DNA of 64,000 nt from Andeanibacterium fulvum (GTDB lineage: Bacteria; Pseudomonadota; Alphaproteobacteria; Sphingomonadales; Sphingomonadaceae): the NCBI RefSeq assembly GCF_037154085.1, contig NZ_JBANRM010000005.1:62001-126000 (forward strand), in the 5' to 3' direction. Within the stretch, counting starts at the first letter, position 1. Every line of letters starts with the position of its first letter. Positions 8,278-18,563 of this stretch are shown here, piece by piece. The position numbers were made by a program, and so were the translations under genes. The notes under the pieces were generated by a model, which saw only the letters and a list, made by a program, of their open reading frames with translations, was not told the origin of the DNA and searched no databases.

Positions 8278-9483
8278 ATGAGCCCCTATGCGGTCAAGCT
8301 CGCCGTCCGGCATCTGTTTGCTCATCCGGGCCAGACCGCGCTGCTGATGGCGGGGGTCGCCCTGGGTGTCAGCGTATTCATTTTCATGAGCGCCCTGATC
8401 GGCGGGCTCGCCAACCTCCTGACCTTACGCACGGTGGGGAGCATTCCCCATATCGTGCTGGAAAGGCCGGACCGCGAGCCGGCAATACTACCGGTGAGCG
8501 GGAGTGCGCAGGTAGTGCTGCAGAAGGATCTCAGCCGGCGGGAGCAGATCGCGATCTGGCAGCCGGCCATTCCGATCATTGAGAATACGAGCGGCGTTAC
8601 CGCCATATCACCGCAGATTCGCGGTTCCGCCTTCGTCGAGCGGGGACAGGCAGTGGCGCCGGTTGGGGTCATTGGCGTGATGCCGGGCAAGCTTTCGGCC
8701 ATCGCGGACATCGACGGGGCGATCGTGGATGGAACCAGCAGCCTGCCAGCGGACGGAATTCTGATCGGCAGCCGCTTGGCGCGCGACCTTGGCCTCAGGG
8801 TCGGACAAGTCGTGCGCCTCAGCTCGGATCGTGGACGGGCGCGGAGTTTCCGCATCGGTGGGATATTCACGCTGGGCGTCGCCAGTGCGGACCGGCAGGC
8901 CGTCTATATGAACTTCACCGCGGCCCGCGCCCTTTTCGATCTGCCCACCGGCATTTCCCGGATCGAGATCAAGGTGCAGCCCGCCACCGCTGCTCCCGAC
9001 ATTGCGGAGCGCCTGCGCCAGTCGACCGGCCTCAGGGCCACAGCCTGGACGGAGGACAACAGCCAGTTGTTCGAAGGGCTGGATGCGCAGGCTCGCACCG
9101 GAACGATCATCAAGGCCTTCTCTCTTGTCACCATCGTGGTCGGCATCGCCAGCGCCATGCTGCTGTCCATCGTGCGGCGCCAAGCGGAAATCGGGATCAT
9201 GCGCGCCATGGGGGCCAGCAAGGGATTGGTGGTTTCCGTCTTCGTCCTGGAAGGGACGTTGATCGGCCTTGTCGGCGCGATCGTGGGCGCGCTGGCCGCC
9301 TGGCTGGCCCTGCTGCCTCTTCCGCCTGTCACCGAAGTACGCAGCGGCGGGCTGCCGATCGACCGGGCGCAGGGGGATTTCCTGCTGGCTATCCTGCTGA
9401 CCACGCTTGCCGCGATGCTGGCCTCGATCCTTCCGGCCCGCAATGCCGCCCGGATCGATCCGGTGGAGGCAATCGGACAGTGA
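8278..9483 (+). CDS. ABC transporter permease, FtsX/MacB type
   Basis: A 401-residue permease. Topology is the MacB/LolC/FtsX pattern: one N-terminal membrane helix (TALLMAGVALGVSVFIFMSALIGG region), a large periplasmic domain of roughly 230 residues, then three C-terminal helices near residues 280-390. The cytoplasmic loop RRQAEIGIMRAMGASKG before the third helix is the hallmark coupling motif, and the protein ends with ARNAARIDPVEAIG, the conserved FtsX tail. It should act as a dimer with the ATPase encoded next. Spacing to the adaptor gene is one base and its stop overlaps the ATPase start, so the three genes form one operon. This family extrudes rather than imports, typically lipids, lipoproteins, peptides or antibiotics. 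Confidence 0.9.
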   Translation: MSPYAVKLAVRHLFAHPGQTALLMAGVALGVSVFIFMSALIGGLANLLTLRTVGSIPHIVLERPDREPAILPVSGSAQVVLQKDLSRREQIAIWQPAIPIIENTSGVTAISPQIRGSAFVERGQAVAPVGVIGVMPGKLSAIADIDGAIVDGTSSLPADGILIGSRLARDLGLRVGQVVRLSSDRGRARSFRIGGIFTLGVASADRQAVYMNFTAARALFDLPTGISRIEIKVQPATAAPDIAERLRQSTGLRATAWTEDNSQLFEGLDAQARTGTIIKAFSLVTIVVGIASAMLLSIVRRQAEIGIMRAMGASKGLVVSVFVLEGTLIGLVGAIVGALAAWLALLPLPPVTEVRSGGLPIDRAQGDFLLAILLTTLAAMLASILPARNAARIDPVEAIGQ

Positions 9484-10166
9484 GCGCGGAGACCATCTTT
9501 TCCGTCTCCGGCCTGACGAAGGGCTTTGGCGAGGGCGAAGCGGAAGCGCTTGTGCTCAAGGGAATAGATCTAGCCATGGAGGCAGGCGACATGGCGGCCC
9601 TGCTGGGCCCGTCAGGTTCGGGAAAGAGCACGCTACTCACCATCTTGGGCACTTTGATGCGCGCCAGCGGCGGCAGGCACGAGATGCTGGGTGTCGATCT
9701 GATGCAGGCCAGCGATGCGCAGCGTACCGAATTTCGCAGCCGATACCTGGGCTTCGTCTTCCAGTTCCACCACCTGCTGCCCGATCTTTCGGCGCTGGAA
9801 AATGTGATGATGCCCGCCGCAGCAGCAGCCGGGCGGGAAACCCGGGCCATGCGCGAAAGGGCGATGGAACTGCTCGACGCCGTGGGGCTGGCCGATCGAC
9901 GGGATTACAGGCCGTCCGCCATGTCCGGGGGACAGCGGCAGCGCGCGGCGGTTGCGCGCGCGCTGATCAACAATCCGGTGCTGGTCCTGGCTGACGAGCC
10001 CACGGGCAATCTGGATCGGCAATCGGCCGATCAGGTGATGGATCTCATTCGCTCCATCAATCAGGTATCCGCCACCAGTTTTCTGATTTCTACCCATGAC
10101 GAACATATCGCGGCCCAATGCCGGCGGCGGATCGAACTGCTCGACGGCCGGATCGTTCGGTCATGA
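9480..10166 (+). CDS. ABC transporter ATP-binding protein, LolD/MacB type
   Basis: A 228-residue nucleotide-binding subunit that starts with GTG inside the permease stop (GTGA overlap). Walker A is GPSGSGKS at residues 43-50, the Q-loop follows in FVFQFHHLLPDLSALENVMMP, the ABC signature is SGGQRQRAAVARAL, and Walker B is LVLADEPTGNLD, the TGNLD variant being characteristic of the LolD/MacB/FtsE group. A His switch is in STHDEH. ATP binding and hydrolysis in the cytoplasm would drive the FtsX-type permease. It is the last gene of the HlyD-permease-ATPase operon. The next secure gene, trxC, begins about 200 bases later. Confidence 0.92.
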   Translation: MSAETIFSVSGLTKGFGEGEAEALVLKGIDLAMEAGDMAALLGPSGSGKSTLLTILGTLMRASGGRHEMLGVDLMQASDAQRTEFRSRYLGFVFQFHHLLPDLSALENVMMPAAAAAGRETRAMRERAMELLDAVGLADRRDYRPSAMSGGQRQRAAVARALINNPVLVLADEPTGNLDRQSADQVMDLIRSINQVSATSFLISTHDEHIAAQCRRRIELLDGRIVRS

Positions 10167-10368
10167 GCGCGAGTATTGTTTGCAGCCTGGGCCCGGACAG
10201 CCTTGACCATCGGCGCGCGTCCTATCGGCAGAGCCTTTTTGCCGGGTTTCGCGTTTCCTTGCGTAACCAGCTGACAATAGGTTCCGGATTTCATCCATCG
10301 CATTCCCGATCAGCCCTCAATGCCTCGTGGAAGGTCTCCAGCCACTCTAGCGGGTGAGAGGTGATTTC

Positions 10369-10824
10369 ATGTCAGATACGAAGCCCCATACCTTGATCAT
10401 TGCCTGCCCCCATTGCGCCGCGCTGAACCGGGTTCCGCGCGAGAAGCTGGGTGCAGGCGGCAAGTGCGGCAAATGCCGCGCCGCCCTGTTCCAGGGCGCG
10501 CCGGTTACGCTGACGGCTGCCAATTTCGATGCCCATGCCGCGAAAAGCGACATTCCGCTGCTGGTGGATTTCTGGGCGAGCTGGTGCGGGCCCTGCCGCC
10601 AGATGGCCCCGGCCTTCACTGCGGCCGCCGCCCAGCTCGAACCGGGCATGCGGCTGGGCAAGCTGGATACGGAGGCCGAGCAGGCACTGGCCGCCCGCTA
10701 TGGCATTCAGTCCATCCCCACGATGATCCTGATCCACAAGGGCCGCGAGATCGCCCGCCAGTCCGGCGCGATGCCCGCCAGTGCAATCGTCAATTGGGCG
10801 CGGCAGGCTGCGCGCGGTGTTTAA
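10369..10824 (+). CDS. trxC: Thioredoxin 2
   Basis: A 151-residue thioredoxin of the TrxC type. The N-terminal zinc ribbon is visible as two CxxC pairs (CPHC and CGKC) in the first 40 residues. The thioredoxin fold follows, with active-site WCGPC at residues 72-76 and the cis-proline motif SIPTM. It reduces protein disulfides in the cytoplasm and is typically associated with oxidative or redox stress. ATG 10369 is selected because GAGGTGA lies just upstream; an in-frame GTG at 10354 is less well placed. Its TAA stop overlaps the stop of convergent queF by sharing the palindromic TTAA. Confidence 0.93.
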   Translation: MSDTKPHTLIIACPHCAALNRVPREKLGAGGKCGKCRAALFQGAPVTLTAANFDAHAAKSDIPLLVDFWASWCGPCRQMAPAFTAAAAQLEPGMRLGKLDTEAEQALAARYGIQSIPTMILIHKGREIARQSGAMPASAIVNWARQAARGV

Positions 10825-11288
10825 CCGCGCCCGCGATAGGGCGCCACGCCCTGATCCGGCACCCACAGCCCTTCGGGCGCCGCGCCGGTCTGCCAGAAAA
10901 CGTCAATCGGGATGCCGCCGCGCGGATACCAATAGCCGCCGATGCGCAGCCAGACGGGCTTCATCTCTTCCGCCAGCCGCTGGCCGATGCCAACGGTGAC
11001 GTCTTCGTGGAACCCGGCATGATTGCGGAACGAGCCGAGGAAGAGCTTGAGGCTCTTCGATTCGACGATCGTCTCGCCCGGCGCATAGTCGATCACCAGA
11101 TGGGCGAAGTCGGGCTGGCCGGTGACGGGGCAAAGCGACGTGAATTCCGGCGCGGCAAAGCGGATCATGTAGAGCGAGCCCGCGCGCGGGTTGGGCACAT
11201 AGTCCAGCACCGCTGCTTCGGGCGAGGCGGGCAGTGCGCTCGATTTGCCGAGATGCAGGGGCTGCAGCGTTTCAGGTGTGTCGGTCAT
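10821..11288 (-). CDS. queF: NADPH-dependent 7-cyano-7-deazaguanine reductase
   Basis: A 155-residue unimodular QueF that reduces preQ0 to preQ1 in queuosine biosynthesis. The catalytic Cys53 lies in FTSLCPVTGQPDF with the paired catalytic Asp60. The substrate and NADPH-binding region VESKSLKLFLGSFRNHAGFHED carries the family Glu, and IDVFWQTG precedes the C-terminus. Length fits the short tunnel-fold type. ATG 11288 (MTDTPETLQ) is chosen because the upstream extension to 11324 is Arg-rich and not family-like. It is convergent with trxC and the two genes overlap by four bases at their stops. No other queuosine genes are adjacent. Confidence 0.94.
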   Translation of the reverse strand: MTDTPETLQPLHLGKSSALPASPEAAVLDYVPNPRAGSLYMIRFAAPEFTSLCPVTGQPDFAHLVIDYAPGETIVESKSLKLFLGSFRNHAGFHEDVTVGIGQRLAEEMKPVWLRIGGYWYPRGGIPIDVFWQTGAAPEGLWVPDQGVAPYRGRG

Positions 11289-11422
11289 GCCGCGCGTGAT
11301 GCCGCGAACGCGCCTGCCGCACAAGTCACCGGTTTGACGGAGGCGATTCAGCCGCTATTCAGCGCGCCCTGCGCTTCCAGACTACCAGCCCGCAAGTGAA
11401 GACGGGCACACCGACAGGGGTC

Positions 11423-12610
11423 ATGACCGAAACTCCCATAAACAATAACGGCCGGAAGAGGACCACTGCCCTGCTTGCAGGCGCGGCACTGTCTGCGCTG
11501 GGCCACGCCCCGGCCATGGCTTCGGTCGGCGATTTCCAGCTTCCGCCGGGCAATACATCCGCACCGGCAGGCCCGGTCGAACCCGGCGAAGCGCCGCCGC
11601 GTTCCACTGCGACGCCGCCTTCGCCGACACCTGCGCCAGCCCCGGCACCGGCTCCGCGTCCGGCAGCCAGCACCCCGGCGCCCGCGCCCACTGCAGCTCG
11701 CCCGGCACCAACGCCCACGCCGTCTCCTGCCGCGCGAGCGACACCCACGCCGAGCGCAAGTGCAAGTGCGGGCGAAACTCCCGCAGCGCGTCCTTCGCCC
11801 GAGGCTAGTCCCCCAACCGCTCCGCTTCCCGCCCCCGCCACCATTGACGCGCCTGCGCCCACTGTGGCCAAAGCCCCGGCAGTGGCACCCGAAGGCGAAG
11901 CCCTGCCGTGGAACTGGATCGGGGCGATTGCCGCCCTTGCCGCCGCCTTTGCCGCAGCGCTGGGCGCCGGCATCTGGTTCTGGCGGCGCGAGAGCCCCCG
12001 GCGGGCAGTGCGCGCGCCCGAAATCCAGCGCCCGGACCTTGCCGCGGCTGCCGCGGCCCGGCCCGCGCCTCCGCAGGAGCCAGCAGCGGAAGATGGTGCG
12101 CAGGCCTGGCCCGAAGAACCCGAAGAGGAAGAAGCTGCCCTCAGCCTCGCCCTCGAAGCGCGGGAACTGGTGATCACGCTCACTGCGGCGACTCTGTCCT
12201 ACCGCGTCACGCTCACCAATATGAGCGGCGAGGTGATGGAAGGCCTCCGCGTGATGGGCGACATGATCTCGGCCCACGCGTCGCTGCCGGAAGAAGAGCA
12301 ACTGGCCACCAGCGACAGCGATCCGGTGCCCCAGCATGTGATCGAGCGGCTGCGCCCGGGCGAAAGCGCGCAGATCAATGGCGAATTCCGCCTCAACTTC
12401 CCACTGATCCGGCCGATCCGCAAGGGCAGCGCCCTGCTGTTCGTTCCGCTGGCCCGGTTGAAGGTGGAAGCGGCCTCGGGCGGCAATGGCGCCGTGGTGC
12501 GCACCGCACTGGTCGGGCAGCGTTCACCTCGCCCCGGCGCGGGATTGCAGCCCTTCCGGCTGGACATGGGCCCGCGCATTTACCGAGAAGTCACACAAAG
12601 AATCTTTTGA
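11423..12610 (+). CDS. Pro/Ala-rich single-pass membrane protein, unknown function
   Basis: About 395 residues in four parts. A cleavable signal-like N-terminus (TTALLAGAALSALGHAPAMAS) is followed by a very Pro/Ala/Ser/Thr-rich linker of about 120 residues. A membrane helix near residues 160-180 (NWIGAIAALAAAFAAALGAGIWFW) ends in a basic stop-transfer RRESPRR. A cytoplasmic region then contains an acidic segment (PEEPEEEEAAL) and a beta-rich C-terminal domain with YRVTLTNMSGEVMEGLRV and INGEFRLNFPLIRP. That last part looks like an immunoglobulin- or CARDB-like beta sandwich. The GTG at 11396 is an alternative start. I recognise no family. The next gene, sseA, follows after 68 bases. Confidence 0.7.
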   Translation: MTETPINNNGRKRTTALLAGAALSALGHAPAMASVGDFQLPPGNTSAPAGPVEPGEAPPRSTATPPSPTPAPAPAPAPRPAASTPAPAPTAARPAPTPTPSPAARATPTPSASASAGETPAARPSPEASPPTAPLPAPATIDAPAPTVAKAPAVAPEGEALPWNWIGAIAALAAAFAAALGAGIWFWRRESPRRAVRAPEIQRPDLAAAAAARPAPPQEPAAEDGAQAWPEEPEEEEAALSLALEARELVITLTAATLSYRVTLTNMSGEVMEGLRVMGDMISAHASLPEEEQLATSDSDPVPQHVIERLRPGESAQINGEFRLNFPLIRPIRKGSALLFVPLARLKVEAASGGNGAVVRTALVGQRSPRPGAGLQPFRLDMGPRIYREVTQRIF

Positions 12611-12678
12611 ACGATCCCCCTCGACGGGCGAATGGCAGGGGTTTAACCCTGATTATTCACGCGATGAGGAGCGCGCGA

Positions 12679-13536
12679 ATGGAATCGTTGGTTTCGACCG
12701 ACTGGCTCGCAGAAGAGATAGGCTCCTGCGACCTGAGGATCGTCGACGCATCAAGTCACTTGCCCATTGCCGGGCGCGATGCCCGGGCCGAATACGAGGC
12801 CGGGCATATACCCGGTGCTGTGTTCATGGACCTGACCAATCTGGTCGATCCGGAAAGCCCGGTGCCTGCCGCGCTGCCCACGGCGGAGATGTTCGCCAGC
12901 CGCATGCAGAAGCTGGGGCTGGGCGATGGCAGCCGCATCGTGCTGTATGACGATAGCGACGTGAAGACCTCGGGCCGGGCCTGGTTCATGTTCAAGCTGT
13001 TCGGCGCGCAGAATGTCGCGATCCTGGATGGCGGCCTAGCCAAGTGGAAAGCCGAAGGGCGCCCGCTGGAAGTAGGCGTGCAGACGCTCAAGACCCGGCA
13101 TTTCACTGCCTGGCAGGAAGCCGGCAAGGTGCGCAGCAAGGCCGATATGCTCGCCAATATCGGGAGCAAGGCCGAACAGGTCGTGGATGCGCGCGATGCG
13201 GGTCGCTTCTCCGGCAAGGTGCCCGATTTCCGCCCCGGCGTGCCCAGCGGGCATATCCCCGGATCGGTCAACCTGCCCTTTTACGAACTGTTCAACCCCG
13301 ACGGCACTTTCAAGGACAAGGCAGGCCTGCGCACCGCGTTCGAGCAGGCCGGCGTGGACCTTTCCCAACCGGTCGCCACGACCTGCGGGGGCGGCGTGAC
13401 TGCCGCCGTGCTCTGCTTTGCCCTGCATCTGCTGGGCAAGGACAAGGACGTTTCGCTCTATGATGGCAGCTGGAGCGAATGGGCTGTGGACCCAGCCACT
13501 CCCAAGGAGACAGGCGCTGCGCTTCAGGATGGCTGA
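12679..13536 (+). CDS. sseA: 3-mercaptopyruvate sulfurtransferase
   Basis: A 285-residue tandem-rhodanese protein. The N-terminal inactive rhodanese domain contains RDARAEYEAGHIPGAVF; the C-terminal active domain contains VVDARDAGRFSG and PSGHIPGSVNLPF. The catalytic cysteine is Cys236 in TTCGGGVTAA, a loop type associated with 3-mercaptopyruvate sulfurtransferases rather than thiosulfate sulfurtransferases. It transfers sulfane sulfur from 3-mercaptopyruvate to thiols or cyanide. GAGGAG seven bases ahead of ATG 12679 supports the start; an ATG at 12664 has no such site. The cystathionine beta-lyase gene follows after eight bases, so the two sulfur-amino-acid genes are probably cotranscribed. 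Confidence 0.92.
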   Translation: MESLVSTDWLAEEIGSCDLRIVDASSHLPIAGRDARAEYEAGHIPGAVFMDLTNLVDPESPVPAALPTAEMFASRMQKLGLGDGSRIVLYDDSDVKTSGRAWFMFKLFGAQNVAILDGGLAKWKAEGRPLEVGVQTLKTRHFTAWQEAGKVRSKADMLANIGSKAEQVVDARDAGRFSGKVPDFRPGVPSGHIPGSVNLPFYELFNPDGTFKDKAGLRTAFEQAGVDLSQPVATTCGGGVTAAVLCFALHLLGKDKDVSLYDGSWSEWAVDPATPKETGAALQDG

Positions 13537-13544
13537 GAGACGGC

Positions 13545-14771
13545 ATGTCTGATCGCGGCGACAAGGAAACGGGGCCTGCCACACGGCTGGCGGGTGCCGG
13601 ACGACGCCGGGAATGGACCGGAATTCCCGGCCACAAAGGCGGCGTGGTCAATCCGCCGATCTGGCGCGGCAGCACTCACCTTTACGAGGATGCGGCCGAT
13701 CTGGCGGAAGGCCGCCCCAATGAGGACGGTCATTTCTATTACGGCCGCCGGGGCGCGCCCACCCAATGGTCGCTGGCCGAGGCGCTGACCGAGATCGAGC
13801 CGGGCGCGGCGGGAACCGTACTCTATCCCAGCGGTGTCGCCGCCATTGCAGGTGCGCTGCTGGCCGTGTTGCGCACGGGCGACGTGCTGTTGATGACGGA
13901 CAATGCCTATCAGCCCAGCCGGGCCCTGTCCGAAGGGCTGCTGAAGCGCATGGGCGTGGAAACGCGCTGGTTCGATCCGCTCGACCTCGATGGTTTCGCC
14001 GCGCAGTTCTGCGATCGGACGAAGGCCGTGTTGCTGGAAAGCCCCGGCAGCCTGACGATGGAAGTGTGCGACGTGCCCGCCCTTGCCGCCATCGCGCGGG
14101 ACAAGGGCGCCGTCAGCATGATCGACAATACCTGGGCCAGCCCGCTGGGCTTCCCCGCGCTGGAACGTGGCTGCGATATTTCCATCATGTCGCTGACCAA
14201 GCATGTCGGCGGCCATTCGGACGTGATGATGGGTTCGGTCAGCGCGCCTGAACCGCATTTCACCCGCATCCGCCGCATGTCCCAGCAATTGGGGCAAGTG
14301 GTCTCGCCCGACGATTCCGCGCTGGTCATGCGAGGGCTACGCAGCCTGTCGCTGCGGCTGGAGCGGGAGAGCGCCAGCGCGCTGGAGATCGCCGGCTGGC
14401 TCGCCGCCCGCCCGGAAGTGGCGCGCGTGCTCTGCCCCATGCTGCCCGGCGCACCGGGGCACGATCTGTGGGCACGCGATTTCGCCGGCGGCTGCGGGCT
14501 GTTCAGCCTCGTGCTCAAGGGCTCGGACGATGACGCGCGCGCGCGTTTTATCGACGCGCTGGAACTGTTCGGGATCGGCTATAGCTGGGGCGGGTTCGAA
14601 AGCCTGGTGATCCCCTTCGACCCGCAAGGCGCCCGCAGTGCCACGCATTGGCCGCCGCCCGGCAGCGATCCGGCGGACCGGCGGGGCATCCGTCTGTCCA
14701 TCGGGCTGGAAGACCCGGCGGACCTGATCGCGGATCTCGAACGCGGCTTTGCCGCCATGGCTCACAGCTGA
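13545..14771 (+). CDS. metC: Cystathionine beta-lyase
   Basis: A 408-residue PLP enzyme of the Cys/Met-metabolism family. Hallmarks are FYYGRRGAPTQWSLAEALTEIE, YPSGVAAIAGALLA, and MIDNTWASPLGFPALERG with the cofactor-binding Asp. The Schiff-base lysine Lys219 lies in SLTKHVGGHSDVMMG. Substrate-site motifs YSWGGFESLVIPFDP and RLSIGLEDPADLIADLERG follow. The GWGGYESL-type motif and TKYxxGHSD-like lysine context favour cystathionine beta-lyase (cystathionine to homocysteine, pyruvate and ammonia) over gamma-synthase, though specificity within the family is hard to assign by eye. It sits between sseA and mscS; its TGA overlaps the next ATG by one base. Confidence 0.9.
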   Translation: MSDRGDKETGPATRLAGAGRRREWTGIPGHKGGVVNPPIWRGSTHLYEDAADLAEGRPNEDGHFYYGRRGAPTQWSLAEALTEIEPGAAGTVLYPSGVAAIAGALLAVLRTGDVLLMTDNAYQPSRALSEGLLKRMGVETRWFDPLDLDGFAAQFCDRTKAVLLESPGSLTMEVCDVPALAAIARDKGAVSMIDNTWASPLGFPALERGCDISIMSLTKHVGGHSDVMMGSVSAPEPHFTRIRRMSQQLGQVVSPDDSALVMRGLRSLSLRLERESASALEIAGWLAARPEVARVLCPMLPGAPGHDLWARDFAGGCGLFSLVLKGSDDDARARFIDALELFGIGYSWGGFESLVIPFDPQGARSATHWPPPGSDPADRRGIRLSIGLEDPADLIADLERGFAAMAHS

Positions 14772-15778
14772 TGACCGCCCCCGCCCCGAACGCTTCCGTG
14801 CGGGGCGCGGAGGGGCTGAAAGACGCGGTCGCCTCGGGCAGCGGAACGCTGGGCGAATATATCCGATGGCTCGACAGCTACAGCGTGCAGGTGGGCAACA
14901 CCCATCTGTCGCTCTGGGGCGCGCTGGTGGTGATCGCGGTGATCGCGGGCGTCATCATCGTCGCGCGGCTGGGCGGCAAGCTGGCGCACTGGCTGATGGG
15001 CAAGCTCACACGGCTCGACCTTACGCAGAAGCTGCTGGCCGAAAAGCTCGTCTCCATCGCGATCTGGGCCCTCGCGATCCTGATCGGGATCGACATTCTC
15101 GGCATCGACCTCACCGCGCTCACGGTGTTTTCCGGCGCCTTCGGCCTCGCTCTGGGCTTTGGCCTGCAGAAGACCTTCGGCAATCTGCTGGCGGGCATCA
15201 TCCTGCTGATGGACCGCTCGATCAAGCCGGGCGACGTCATCGCGGTGAACGACATGACCGGGCGCGAGAGCTTCGGCCAGATCCGCAAGATCGGCATCCG
15301 CGCCATTTCCGTCGTGACGCGCGACAAGAAGGAATATCTGATCCCGAACGAGAACCTGATGATCAATCAGGTGGAGAACTGGTCCTATTCAGCCCGCGAC
15401 GTGCGCGTGAAGGCGCCGCTCAGCGTGGCCTATGAAACCGACCTCGACCGGGCCGAGGAACTGATGCTGCAAGCCGCGCGCGAAACGCCGCGCGTGCTTG
15501 AAACGCCCGAGCCGCGAGTGCTGCTGATGGGATTCGGCGAAAACGGCATCGCCTATGAAATCCGCTTCTGGATCGTGGACCCGGAAGAGGGGATCAGTTC
15601 CGTCCGCTCGGATGTCTACAAGCGCGTCTGGCGCCTGTTCTGCGATGCAGGCATCCACATCCCCTTCCCCCAGCGCGAGATCAACATCACGAATATCGAG
15701 CAATTGGAGGATCTTGTGGCGGGATTGCGGGACCGCAGCCGCGCCCGCGGCAGCGAGAAGGACACGCCTGCGGGCTGA
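14771..15778 (+). CDS. Small-conductance mechanosensitive channel family protein
   Basis: A 335-residue MscS-family inner-membrane channel. Three membrane helices are visible: LSLWGALVVIAVIAGVIIVARL, LVSIAIWALAILIGIDILGI, and the pore-lining TM3 LTVFSGAFGLALGFGLQKTFGNLLAGIILLMDRSIKPGDVI with its Gly/Ala packing. The beta domain follows (IRKIGIRAISVVTRDKKEYLIPNENLM), then the C-terminal alpha/beta vestibule. It releases osmolytes upon hypo-osmotic shock. Start and stop overlap with metC (TGATG), so it is probably translated from the same message; a functional link to sulfur metabolism is not implied. Confidence 0.92.
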   Translation: MTAPAPNASVRGAEGLKDAVASGSGTLGEYIRWLDSYSVQVGNTHLSLWGALVVIAVIAGVIIVARLGGKLAHWLMGKLTRLDLTQKLLAEKLVSIAIWALAILIGIDILGIDLTALTVFSGAFGLALGFGLQKTFGNLLAGIILLMDRSIKPGDVIAVNDMTGRESFGQIRKIGIRAISVVTRDKKEYLIPNENLMINQVENWSYSARDVRVKAPLSVAYETDLDRAEELMLQAARETPRVLETPEPRVLLMGFGENGIAYEIRFWIVDPEEGISSVRSDVYKRVWRLFCDAGIHIPFPQREINITNIEQLEDLVAGLRDRSRARGSEKDTPAG

Positions 15779-15853
15779 CCCCTAAAGCTCACCTACCCCC
15801 CGCCAAAACCATTCTCGCTGGCACTTGCCCGGCACCGGGCCCATGTGGCCCGC

Positions 15854-16633
15854 ATGAAGAATGCCGCAACTCCCGCCACGGTCTATCTGGTCGGCGCCGG
15901 TCCGGGCGATCCGGACCTGCTGACCCTGCGCGCCGCGCGCCTGCTGATGCAGGCGAAGCTGATCGTGCATGACGGGCTGGTCGATCCTTCGATCCTGGCG
16001 CTGGCCCGCCCCGATGCGCGGCTTGTCTCCGTCGCCAAGAGCCGTTCGCGCCACACCATGCCGCAGGAAGCGATCAACGCCCTGCTGGTGCGCGAGGCAC
16101 TGGCAGGCAATTCCGTGGTGCGCCTGAAGGGCGGCGATCCGTTCATTTTCGGCCGCGGCGGCGAGGAAGCCGATGCCTGCCACGCGGCGGGCGTTCCGGT
16201 GGAAGTCGTCCCCGGCATCAGCGCCGCCATCGGCGCGGCGGCGGCGGCACAGATTCCGCTGACCCATCGCGACAGCGCCAGCATCGTCAGCTTCGTGGCG
16301 GGCCAGTGCAAGGGCCTGACCGAGCAGGACTGGTCCGGCCTTGCCGGCAAGGGCCGCACTTTGGTGATCTACATGGGCGTCACCACGGCCCCGTTGATCG
16401 CGGAAAAGCTGATGGAAGACGGCGTCGCTCCGGATTGCCCGGTGGCGGTGATCGAGAATGCCGCGCGCCCCACCATGCGGGTTTTGCGCGCTTCGCTGGC
16501 AGGCCTGCCCGATCTGGTAACCGGCGCAAAGGTGAAGAGCCCCGCCGTCATCGTGATCGGCGAGGTTGCATCGCAGAAATCTGGCCGTAACGACGCGGCC
16601 CTCAGGCAAATGGCGCTGGAGGCGCAGGGATGA
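15854..16633 (+). CDS. cobA: Uroporphyrinogen-III C-methyltransferase
   Basis: A 259-residue S-adenosylmethionine-dependent methyltransferase (SUMT) that makes precorrin-2 for siroheme, the cofactor of the sulfite reductase encoded two genes downstream. Family motifs: VYLVGAGPGDPDLLTLRA at the N-terminus, VRLKGGDPFIFGRGGEEA, VEVVPGISAAIGAAA, PLTHRDSASIVSFVAGQ, and VIYMGVTTAPLIAEKL. Only the methyltransferase domain is present, with no CysG-type dehydrogenase/ferrochelatase fusion, so siroheme completion must be encoded elsewhere. ATG 15854 is chosen over GTG 15845. Its stop overlaps the DUF2849 gene (ATGA), marking the first gene of the sulfite-reduction operon. Confidence 0.93.
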   Translation: MKNAATPATVYLVGAGPGDPDLLTLRAARLLMQAKLIVHDGLVDPSILALARPDARLVSVAKSRSRHTMPQEAINALLVREALAGNSVVRLKGGDPFIFGRGGEEADACHAAGVPVEVVPGISAAIGAAAAAQIPLTHRDSASIVSFVAGQCKGLTEQDWSGLAGKGRTLVIYMGVTTAPLIAEKLMEDGVAPDCPVAVIENAARPTMRVLRASLAGLPDLVTGAKVKSPAVIVIGEVASQKSGRNDAALRQMALEAQG

Positions 16634-16928
16634 AGATTCTTACCGGAAACGACCTCAAGAGCGGGGCCGTCGTGTGGTGGACCGGTTATGACTGGTCGAT
16701 CCATGTCGAAGACGCAGTGGATGTGGGCGATCAGGCCGACGCCATCCTGCAGCGCGAGGAAGGGGCCCGCCGGGTCAATGCCTCTTACGCGATCGACGCG
16801 GAACCCGATGGCGAACGGGGCGTGCGCCCTGCCCATATCAAGGACCGTATCCGCGCGCTGGGCCCCACCGTGCGCCCTGACCTGACTCTCAAACCCGCCG
16901 ATCCCAACGCCGGCAACTGGGTGATCTG

Positions 16929-16929
<1 letters not shown>
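16630..16929 (+). CDS. DUF2849 domain protein
   Basis: A 99-residue soluble protein with the DUF2849 hallmark opening MKILTGNDLKSGAVVWWTG and a central acidic helix. In alphaproteobacteria this family is almost always found directly ahead of a ferredoxin-type sulfite reductase gene (established gene neighbourhood), exactly as here. Overlaps of four bases with cobA and one base with cysI show tight translational coupling. Its biochemical role has not been defined to my knowledge. A chaperone, assembly or regulatory role for sulfite reductase is an inference from location. Confidence 0.92.

Positions 16930-18555
<1,626 letters not shown>

Positions 18556-18563
<8 letters not shown>

Noticed and set aside
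11908..12678. Upstream extension of the sseA frame by about 257 codons
   Set aside because: The extension overlaps the Pro-rich membrane protein in another frame, is Arg-rich, and rhodanese homology begins only at 12679, where a strong ribosome site lies.
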